A DNA stretch of 7,614 bases, from NCBI GenBank assembly GCA_025996865.1, contig BNTV01000176.1, forward strand, positions 1 through 7,614. The letters run 5' to 3'. The stretch is from Bacteroidia bacterium. GTDB taxonomy: Bacteria; Bacteroidota; Bacteroidia; Bacteroidales; Azobacteroidaceae. The translations under genes were made by a program, and so were the position numbers. Below the pieces are notes generated by a model. It had not been told where the DNA came from. It searched no databases and saw nothing but the letters and a program-made list of their open reading frames with translations. This document shows, piece after piece, positions 1-4,334 of this stretch (position 1 is the first letter of the stretch; every line of letters starts with the position of its first letter).

Positions 1-13
1 TGAAATTATAGAA

Positions 14-45
14 CAAAGATAATGAAAATCAGCGAATTATACAAC
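14..45 (-). promoter_or_regulatory. Bacteroidetes-type promoter pointing left out of the window
   Basis: On the minus strand TATCTTTG (21-14) matches the Bacteroidetes -7 box TAnnTTTG exactly. GTTG (45-42) lies 20 bp upstream, close to the -33 element TTTG at usual spacing. It would start transcription near the left edge and read away from the window, so a minus-strand gene probably begins just beyond base 1. It overlaps the last codons of the truncated DUF169 gene, which suggests that this gene's unusual tail runs into the control region of the next gene. No start site is confirmed. Confidence 0.45.
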
Positions 46-460
46 TAATGAAAGAAATTTTTTTGATAAAATTGGCACCCACGAATGCTCCGTTTTTTAG
101 GTTGTAGGACATCATGCGGATAATCATTTTCTTTTCGGTGCGGGAAACACCCAATTTTTGCGCAAAATCCAGCATCATTTCGGGGGTTTTCTTGTATTTT
201 TCTTTCAGCGAAACAAAATTCGGTACGTGTTCGGGCATATCGGTAAATCCTGTGTAAAATTTACCGCCGCCGCAACCGATATTATCCACGCTTAACCCAA
301 GAGCATTGCCCTCTCTGACTGTTTTCATTCCTTTGAAAAAACAGCCGCCGATTTTCTCTGTGTTTGCGATTGCCGTATCGGAATACCAAAACACAATCGG
401 CAGCTCAACAGTTTCACAAAACGCTTCCTTGTAGTTGTTTATAAATGTTTCTATTTCCAT
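29..460 (-). CDS. DUF169 family protein, C-terminally truncated
   Basis: This encodes 143 residues. Residues 1 to about 111 look like the N-terminal half of the DUF169 (COG2043) proteins common in Bacteroidetes. Landmarks are ELPIVFWYSD (19-28), GCFFKGMK (39-46), the glycine-rich IGCGGGKFYTGF (61-72) and KYKKTPEMM (89-97). As I recall the family, full-length members exceed 200 residues and continue with a conserved C-terminal half containing further cysteines. Here the match stops near residue 111 (about base 127), and the last 32 residues, including RMMSYNLKNG (115-124), do not belong to the family. The gene therefore appears cut and joined to foreign sequence. The biochemical role of DUF169 is unknown, and this copy is probably not functional. 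The start is supported by the preceding A-rich leader (GTAAATAAT before ATG). The leader contains a copy of the 58-bp repeat, shared with the S51 peptidase gene. Confidence 0.7.
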   Translation of the reverse strand: MEIETFINNYKEAFCETVELPIVFWYSDTAIANTEKIGGCFFKGMKTVREGNALGLSVDNIGCGGGKFYTGFTDMPEHVPNFVSLKEKYKKTPEMMLDFAQKLGVSRTEKKMIIRMMSYNLKNGAFVGANFIKKISFISCIIR

Positions 461-470
461 ATTATTTACT

Positions 471-528
471 TTTTTGCCTTTTTGGGCGGTTGATTATTTT
501 ATTTTTTTTGCACGCAGATAACGCGGAT
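471..528. repeat. 58-bp dispersed repeat, copy A
   Basis: This matches copy C (2260-2317) at 54 of 58 positions by hand alignment. It includes GGGCGGTT, TTATTTTATTTTTTT and the core CACGCAGATAACGCGGAT. It fills most of the spacer between the RhuM gene (stop at 538) and the DUF169 gene (start at 460), ending 10 bases before that start codon. The core resembles short motifs of the type CACAGATnnCGCGGATT that I associate with Bacteroidetes intergenic regions. It carries no coding capacity of its own. On the minus strand GCC/GGC can pair around a 6-nt loop, too short a stem to call a terminator. Confidence 0.8.
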
Positions 529-537
529 ATTTTCTCA

Positions 538-1551
538 TTATTCTTTCTCTTTTGCCGATTTTTCAATCATTTTTATTGTTTCCAAATACGCTGTTTCCAC
601 ATCTGAAAGCGTTTTTTGCTGATATTTCCGGTATTCGGCTTTGGCTTTTTCCATTGCCTGTTCGTGCGAAATTTTGCCTGCATTTTTCAGCAGCTTTTCG
701 CCTGTGGAAGTCAGAATATTATCAAGGTGCGTTGCCCAATCTTTCATTGTCATCGGATTTTCGCGTTCAGCTTGCCGTTCGGCAAAATCAAGATAACCCG
801 AAACAATCTGATTTAACGCCCGAAGTTCTTTTTCGGACAAATAATTTTTCGCAACAACGGCATCGGACAAATGCGGACGGTTGCCTTCAAAAGTCGTCAA
901 TCCCATAAACTCCTTTTCGGCATCGGCGCGACTGTAAATCACTTCTGCGGCAGTGTGTCCGTGAATGGCATAATGAATTTTGTTTTGCACTTTTTTGAAA
1001 AATGCAACGGAAATATCATTTTCGGGGTCATAATCAATGCTTGTGGCGTAAATATCAAGCACTTGACGGTAAAAAATCTTTTCGCTGCTGCGAATGTCGC
1101 GAATCCGTTCGATTAATTCTTTCCAATAACCGCCGCCGCCTGCCTGTTTCAGGCGCTTGTCGTCCATTGTAAAGCCCTTTTCAATGTACTCATGAAGCCG
1201 CGCCGTAGCCCATTGTCTAAAAATAGTGGCAATGCGCGACTGAACGCGATAACCAACTGCCAAAATCACATCAAGATTAAAACAGGGTAACTCCCTTTCT
1301 ACCTGACGGTTGCCTTCGGTGCGAACTTGTCGGAAATTCCGACAGGTTGCCTCTTTGTCCAATTCGCCCTCTGTGTAAATGTGGTCGATATGTTCCACTA
1401 CATTGGTACGCGAAGTTTGGAACAAATCTGCAATTCGTTGCTGCGAAAGCCAAACCGTTTCATCGCTCAAATGCACCTCTATTTGAGGCGTATTATCGGC
1501 TGTTTGATAGATTACAATTTCGTCCTGTTTATTGATTTTCTGTTTACTCAT
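538..1551 (-). CDS. RhuM family protein, full length
   Basis: This 337-residue protein has the layout of the virulence RhuM family (COG3943). The N-terminal part (about 14-110) has a -IYQTADNTPQIEV- strand region, ETVWLSQQRIADLF (31-44, helix-turn-helix-like), the family signature ATCRNFRQV (68-76) followed by EGNRQVERE (79-87), and a NLDVILAVGYRVQS segment (92-105). A central region (about 110-275) includes RLKQAGGGGYWKEL (133-146) and RDIRSSEKIFYRQVLDIYA (151-169). The C-terminal part is charged and helical. The name derives from a Salmonella pathogenicity-island gene; the molecular function is not established. Members often lie in accessory regions, frequently near restriction-modification genes, none of which are seen here. 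The gene looks intact. It lies 68 bp after the S51 peptidase stop, with repeat copies in both flanking spacers. Its signature codons contain a dyad matched in the second RhuM gene. Confidence 0.88.
   Translation of the reverse strand: MSKQKINKQDEIVIYQTADNTPQIEVHLSDETVWLSQQRIADLFQTSRTNVVEHIDHIYTEGELDKEATCRNFRQVRTEGNRQVERELPCFNLDVILAVGYRVQSRIATIFRQWATARLHEYIEKGFTMDDKRLKQAGGGGYWKELIERIRDIRSSEKIFYRQVLDIYATSIDYDPENDISVAFFKKVQNKIHYAIHGHTAAEVIYSRADAEKEFMGLTTFEGNRPHLSDAVVAKNYLSEKELRALNQIVSGYLDFAERQAERENPMTMKDWATHLDNILTSTGEKLLKNAGKISHEQAMEKAKAEYRKYQQKTLSDVETAYLETIKMIEKSAKEKE
1324..1348. repeat. Inverted repeat in the RhuM signature codons (full-length gene)
   Basis: This 25-nt dyad has 12-nt arms and a single central base. 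The inner arms TGTCGGAA and TTCCGACA are perfect, and the outer bases AAC and GTT also pair. Only the pair 1327/1345 fails (T opposite G). It covers the third base of codon 68 through codon 76, which encode T-C-R-N-F-R-Q-V. A dyad of the same size and register lies in the second RhuM gene at 2710-2734. Confidence 0.85.
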
Positions 1552-1590
1552 CTCTGTATTTTTTAACTTGTTTGACTTCTTTGTTTGAAG

Positions 1591-1620
1591 TTTATTTTTT
1601 GCACACAGATAACGCGGATT
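1591..1620. repeat. Dispersed repeat, copy B (core only)
   Basis: This spacer copy contains TTTATTTTTT followed by GCACACAGATAACGCGGATT, the core shared with copies A and C, but lacks the GGGCGGTT half. Its right edge supplies the last base of the S51 peptidase stop codon (1622-1620), so the repeat abuts that gene's 3' end exactly. On its left, toward the RhuM start at 1551, the sequence is unrelated to copies A and C. Confidence 0.75.
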
Positions 1621-2249
1621 TATTTTTCTACCGTTAGCATTTCCACCTTATCGCCATCAACAACAATTACCTGATTGTTGCTAATCAGGCGCAAATCAAG
1701 CGTTTCCGAGTATGCTGCAACCATTTTTTCAGCCGCTCTCTTAAACGGAAAATTCGTATAGTGCGGAACAATGTAAAAATCAAGAACTGACAGTGCAGAA
1801 AAGTCGCCGTTCAAATCGGGCGCGGCTTTCGGATTATCCATAAATTTCACATATTCAATGTCTTTTGAAATAATCATTGATCCCGCAGACGCGCCGATAT
1901 ACAGTTTTCCCTTATTGATATGTTCAACGATGAGTTTGTCTGCGCCGGTACGTTTCAGTTCCTGCAAAAGGAAAAACGTATTTCCGCCTTCTACAAAAAG
2001 ATAATCGGCATCGGAAATTTTACTTGCGATTTCCTCGTAAGGGGCAGTTGAAACTTCCAATTCGTCGATGATTAGCCCAAGTTTTGCCAATGCTTTTTTA
2101 TCTGCACCGACAAAAAATGTTACCTTTTCGGGAACGCTTGCCGTTGGAATGAAAACGACTTTTTTACCCGAACATTCGTTGTTTGTAAAATCGGGCAACA
2201 AGTTTTTTACGCCCGAAAAATACGATGATAAAAACAGTTTTTTACTCAT
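1620..2249 (-). CDS. Peptidase S51 (peptidase E-like) family protein
   Basis: This 209-residue cytoplasmic protein has the class I glutamine amidotransferase-like fold of peptidase family S51 (dipeptidase E). Visible motifs are the N-terminal strand KLFLSSYFSG (4-13), VVFIPTAS (31-38), the EGGNTFFLL loop (87-95), the nucleophile elbow GASAGS (119-124) with Ser121 as the predicted catalytic serine, and VPHYTNF (161-167) with His163 as the likely catalytic histidine. A third catalytic residue is not obvious; Asp138 is a candidate by position. Known peptidase E enzymes cleave dipeptides with N-terminal aspartate; other family members act on different substrates, so specificity is open. Length is normal for the family and I see no disruption. 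The start follows the leader AATTAGAAATT directly before ATG, and the upstream spacer carries repeat copy C. No role in common with its RhuM neighbours is apparent. Confidence 0.87.
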   Translation of the reverse strand: MSKKLFLSSYFSGVKNLLPDFTNNECSGKKVVFIPTASVPEKVTFFVGADKKALAKLGLIIDELEVSTAPYEEIASKISDADYLFVEGGNTFFLLQELKRTGADKLIVEHINKGKLYIGASAGSMIISKDIEYVKFMDNPKAAPDLNGDFSALSVLDFYIVPHYTNFPFKRAAEKMVAAYSETLDLRLISNNQVIVVDGDKVEMLTVEK

Positions 2250-2259
2250 AATTTCTAAT

Positions 2260-2317
2260 TTTTTGCCTTTTCGGGCGGTTAATTATTTTATTTTTTTAGC
2301 ACACAGATAACGCGGAT
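2260..2317. repeat. 58-bp dispersed repeat, copy C
   Basis: This differs from copy A (471-528) at only four positions in my alignment. It continues to the right with TAAAGGGATTTGCGCGGATTT, a second, degenerate GCGGATT unit that copy A lacks. The left end lies 10 bases before the peptidase start codon, exactly as copy A lies 10 bases before the DUF169 start. The repeat thus forms the 5' leader of two unrelated genes. Confidence 0.8.
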
Positions 2318-2418
2318 TAAAGGGATTTGCGCGGATTTATTTACTTTTTTATTTCGTATAATTTTGAACAGATTACACCTGCCAACAATAATTCTAACAG
2401 CCCCCAAGCGGTTTGTCA
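2318..2418. other. Spacer with possible decayed coding remnant
   Basis: This is the spacer between the RhuM remnant (stop at 2419) and repeat copy C. It begins with the second half-unit of the repeat. On the minus strand, in a frame starting after a stop next to the RhuM stop, about 24 codons read without interruption to a TAA and include AWGLLELLLAG and SKLYEIKK. This could be the tail of a deleted gene or chance. I recognise no family, terminator or promoter here. Confidence 0.25.
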
Positions 2419-2949
2419 TTAATTTTCAATTTGTTTTACACTTTCTTCCAACAGCAAAAAACGGTCAAAATCACTTTCATAAAGTTGGTCCTGCTCTATT
2501 CGATATTTTTCAAACTCCGTTTCGGCGTGTTGGCGGGCAATTTCCATCGAAATTCTGCCTGCATTTTGCAAAAGTTCATATTTGTTAGCAAGCAAAATCT
2601 GGTCTAATTGCACCGTCCGCCCGCTGTTTACCTTGAAACCGATGGCGATAATCATTTGTAAATCATAATGTTCCACATCACGAGCAACTTGTCTGTTTCC
2701 TTCCATTTGAACTATTCGAAAATTTCGAATAGTTGCCGTATCACTTAATTCCCTGTCTTCAAAAATCTTTTTGATATGATAGTTAATTGTATGTACCTCC
2801 ACATCATAAAGCGCAGCCAACATTTTTTGCGTGAGCCAAATGGTTTCATTTTCGTATCGAATTTCGATATTTTGATAATTTTCGCCCTTAGAAGCCACGA
2901 AAGTAAGGTATTCGGCAGCGGAAGATTTGATATTCGGTTGATTTGACAT
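2419..2949 (-). CDS. RhuM family protein with large in-frame internal deletion
   Basis: This 176-residue protein is a second, diverged RhuM family member. Residues 25-114 align with residues 21-109 of the full-length neighbour, with shared ETIWLTQKMLAALY (35-48), ATIRNFRIVQMEGNRQVAR (72-90) and DLQMIIAIGFKVNS (96-109). After R-T-V-Q (111-114) the sequence jumps to LDQILLANKYELLQNAGRIS (115-134), which aligns with residues 276-295 of the neighbour. About 166 residues are missing, including the whole central region, and the frame is kept. The C-terminal end (HAETEFEKYR, 141-150; YESDFDRFLLLEE, 157-169) is intact. The junction lies near base 2607. The gene may be a decaying paralog or a shortened protein that keeps the N-terminal helix-turn-helix-like part. 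An exact TAnnTTTG box lies 46 bp upstream of the start. Confidence 0.8.
   Translation of the reverse strand: MSNQPNIKSSAAEYLTFVASKGENYQNIEIRYENETIWLTQKMLAALYDVEVHTINYHIKKIFEDRELSDTATIRNFRIVQMEGNRQVARDVEHYDLQMIIAIGFKVNSGRTVQLDQILLANKYELLQNAGRISMEIARQHAETEFEKYRIEQDQLYESDFDRFLLLEESVKQIEN
2710..2734. repeat. Perfect inverted repeat in the RhuM signature codons (deleted gene)
   Basis: This 25-nt dyad has perfect 12-nt arms (left arm AACTATTCGAAA, right arm its exact reverse complement) around one central base. It covers the third base of codon 72 through codon 80, encoding T-I-R-N-F-R-I-V. Size and codon register are the same as in the dyad at 1324-1348, but the arm sequence differs. Confidence 0.9.
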
Positions 2950-2995
2950 ATTTTTATTTGCGTTTATTTTATATAATTATGCTCATTTTTTCCTG

Positions 2996-3003
2996 CAAAG
3001 TTA
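2996..3003 (-). promoter_or_regulatory. Candidate -7 box for the shortened RhuM gene
   Basis: TAACTTTG on the minus strand (3003-2996) matches the Bacteroidetes -7 consensus TAnnTTTG exactly. It lies 46 bp before the RhuM start at 2949, leaving a leader of about 40 nt. The upstream -33 element is weak: ATTG at 3031-3028 sits 24 bp away, more than usual. If active, it may also serve the genes farther left, because no other clear promoter box is visible in their spacers. Confidence 0.4.
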
Positions 3004-3016
3004 CAATTTTTTCAAT

Positions 3017-3181
3017 TTACTTAATTCCAATTTCTTGCAACATCCTTTCATACATCGCCGCTTTGTATTCCAACTTCAACGAATAAGCACGAGAGGTGGA
3101 AGGCATACGAAACAACTGCATCTTTGCGTCCTTCGGGAGGAAAGGCGTTAGTGGGTGGTGTTCTATGGTAGGATTATTCAT
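3017..3181 (-). pseudogene. Uracil-DNA glycosylase family remnant, internally deleted
   Basis: A 54-residue open frame begins at ATG 3181 and ends at TAA 3019-3017. The first 20 residues (including EHHPLTPFLPKDAK) resemble the N-terminus of Bacteroidetes uracil-DNA glycosylase family proteins of the Mug-like, COG3663 type. Residues 21-54, including LFRMPSTSRAY (23-33) and LEYKAAMYERMLQEIG (37-52), resemble their extreme C-terminus. As I recall the family, the parent is roughly 160-200 residues, so well over 100 residues are missing, including the active-site motifs that follow the N-terminal segment (GSFPP and the region after it). The two ends are joined in frame near codons 20-21 (about base 3122). 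Loss of the catalytic core means it cannot be an active glycosylase. A promoter box sits almost on its start codon. The assignment rests on recognition of both ends. Confidence 0.65.
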
Positions 3182-3188
3182 TCGGATA

Positions 3189-3222
3189 CAAAGGTATTAC
3201 TTTTCATAAAATTATCAACAAA
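3189..3222 (-). promoter_or_regulatory. Promoter for the glycosylase remnant
   Basis: On the minus strand TACCTTTG (3196-3189) is an exact TAnnTTTG -7 box, and TTTG (3222-3219) lies 22 bp upstream as the -33 element. The -7 box ends only 7 nt before the ATG at 3181, so the transcript would be nearly leaderless. The -33 element touches the palindrome at 3222-3235, which could therefore control this promoter. Confidence 0.5.
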
Positions 3223-3235
3223 TGTTATATAACAT
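3222..3235. promoter_or_regulatory. 14-bp perfect palindrome, candidate operator
   Basis: ATGTTATATAACAT is perfectly self-complementary and lies in the divergent region between the glycosylase remnant and the regulator gene. Its centre GTTATATAAC resembles the GT-N-TA-type dyads bound by some GntR/HutC regulators, and it abuts the -33 element of the leftward promoter. A/T-rich palindromes of this length can arise by chance. The regulator at 3333 or another protein may bind it; nothing in the sequence decides this. Confidence 0.35.
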
Positions 3236-3268
3236 GTTTTTGAAGTGTGTTATGTGGAAATTTTTATG

Positions 3269-3276
3269 TTCCTTTG
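3269..3276 (+). promoter_or_regulatory. Weak -7 box for the sugar operon
   Basis: TTCCTTTG differs from TAnnTTTG at one position. A start site shortly after it would place all three CAGGACAGT repeats in the initially transcribed region, a typical place for a repressor site. The -33 element is not clear: TTTG at 3239-3242 is 26 bp away, too far for a good match. Confidence 0.3.
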
Positions 3277-3284
3277 CAAAAAAA

Positions 3285-3326
3285 CAGGACAGTGCAGGAC
3301 AGTAAAAAAGCAGGACAGTAAAAAAG
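3285..3326 (+). promoter_or_regulatory. Triple direct repeat CAGGACAGT, candidate operator array
   Basis: CAGGACAGT occurs at 3285-3293, 3295-3303 and 3311-3319. The last two belong to a perfect 16-bp tandem duplication CAGGACAGTAAAAAAG (3295-3310 and 3311-3326). The starts are 10 and 16 bp apart, so the first two sites lie about one helical turn apart. The array ends 6 bp before the regulator's ATG at 3333 and so overlaps its translation initiation region. It is a natural site for autoregulation by the GntR/LacI-type product. No such repeat was noticed elsewhere in the window. Confidence 0.6.
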
Positions 3327-3332
3327 AATTTT

Positions 3333-4316
3333 ATGATATTAGACTTAGACCAGAATAGGAGCAAAGTGCAGCAATTGGCGGATACGATTAGTTCTGCTAT
3401 TTCTACGGGCGAATTTAAGGAGGGCGATGCCTTACCTTCCATTAATAAGATAAGTTCGAATTTCGACTTATCGCGGGATACCGTTTATAAAGCCTTCCAA
3501 AAATTAAAAAATAAAGGAATTGTCGAATCGGCGCCTACCAAAGGCTATTTTGTTACGAAAACAGTCAATAACATCTTTGTTTTGCTCGACGTTTTCAGTT
3601 CATTCAAAGATGATTTTTACAAGGAATTAATCTCGCATCTACCTATCAATTACCGGATTGACCTGTATTTTCACCAATTCAACGAAAAACTGTTCAACAA
3701 CTTGATTATTGATAGTTTGGGACGTTACGACCTGTATGTTGTTACCAACTATATCAATGATGTTTATTACGATGTTTTAGACCGGTTGGATAACAGCAAA
3801 GTGTTGATTCTTGACTTGGGGAAATTTAAAAAAGACAAATTTTCCTACGTTTGCCAAGGTTTCGACAATACTTTGTACGATTGCCTGACTTCCGGATTGC
3901 ATTTACTGAGAGAATACAACGAAATCCGGTTCATTTTTCCTTTGGAAGCGGAACACCCTAAAAGTTGCATCCCGTTCTTCATGAAATTTTGCGAAGATAA
4001 CCACTTTAAACACGAATTGATACGGCGCAAAATGAAAGAAAGCGATATTTCCAAAGATATCGTCTATCTGCTTGCAAATCATTCGGATGTGGTAGAATTT
4101 GTGAAAATATGCCGGGCAAAAAATCTGAAGTTGGGCGAAGATGTCGGCTTGATGACTTTCAACGATACGCCCATGCTGGAGGTCATTGAAAACGGTATTT
4201 CAGCCATTTCCACCGATTTCAAACAAATGGGAAAACTGGCTGCCGAGTACATTAAAACCCGGCAAAAAATACAAACGTATGTTCCCACACGTTTGATTAT
4301 TCGCGGTTCATTATAA
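3333..4316 (+). CDS. GntR-family regulator with LacI-like sugar-binding domain
   Basis: This 327-residue cytoplasmic DNA-binding protein has an N-terminal GntR winged helix-turn-helix (about 9-76), with ISSAISTGEFKEGDALPS (19-36), ISSNFDLSRDTVYKAFQKLKNKG (40-62, recognition helix region) and the wing SAPTKGYFV (66-74). Residues 80-327 resemble a LacI/periplasmic-binding-protein ligand domain: IFVLLDVFSSFKDDF (81-95), YDLYVVTNY (132-140), KVLILD (156-161), GEDVGLMTFNDTPMLEV (268-284) and the terminal LIIRGS. This architecture is common in Bacteroidetes regulators of sugar utilisation genes. The effector is unknown. It is the first gene of an operon with the GH2 enzyme 18 bp downstream and an MFS transporter after that. 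The CAGGACAGT repeats directly upstream suggest autoregulation. The gene is full length, without obvious damage. Confidence 0.9.
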   Translation: MILDLDQNRSKVQQLADTISSAISTGEFKEGDALPSINKISSNFDLSRDTVYKAFQKLKNKGIVESAPTKGYFVTKTVNNIFVLLDVFSSFKDDFYKELISHLPINYRIDLYFHQFNEKLFNNLIIDSLGRYDLYVVTNYINDVYYDVLDRLDNSKVLILDLGKFKKDKFSYVCQGFDNTLYDCLTSGLHLLREYNEIRFIFPLEAEHPKSCIPFFMKFCEDNHFKHELIRRKMKESDISKDIVYLLANHSDVVEFVKICRAKNLKLGEDVGLMTFNDTPMLEVIENGISAISTDFKQMGKLAAEYIKTRQKIQTYVPTRLIIRGSL

Positions 4317-4334
4317 AATAAAACACTAATTCTG

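Noticed and set aside
552..908. Plus-strand open frames opposite the full-length RhuM gene
   Set aside because: They lie entirely opposite a well-supported gene, have no family resemblance or start signals, and read as antisense shadows of its codons.
1142..1154. GCCTG/CAGGC hairpin in the full-length RhuM gene
   Set aside because: It is a short stem over the conserved KQAG codons next to a poly-glycine stretch. It can be explained by codon content and has no counterpart in the paralog, where this region is deleted.
538..1551. Toxin-antitoxin or phage defence role for the RhuM genes
   Set aside because: RhuM genes are sometimes discussed near restriction systems and Fic-like proteins, but no partner toxin, antitoxin, methylase or nuclease lies next to them here, and the proteins show no catalytic motif I can name.
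1575..1591. Hairpin ACTTC/GAAGT followed by T-rich sequence as a terminator
   Set aside because: The stem is only five A/T-rich pairs with a 7-nt loop. The T-run follows on the plus strand, where no gene ends.
471..2317. CRISPR array or integron cassette array
   Set aside because: The repeat copies are 0.7-1 kb apart with whole genes between them, so this is not CRISPR. No integrase gene and no attC-like inverted core sites are visible, so integron is not supported.
3215..3442. Minus-strand 75-codon open frame over the control region and the regulator start
   Set aside because: It overlaps the repeats and the GntR helix-turn-helix codons and has no start signal or recognisable domain.
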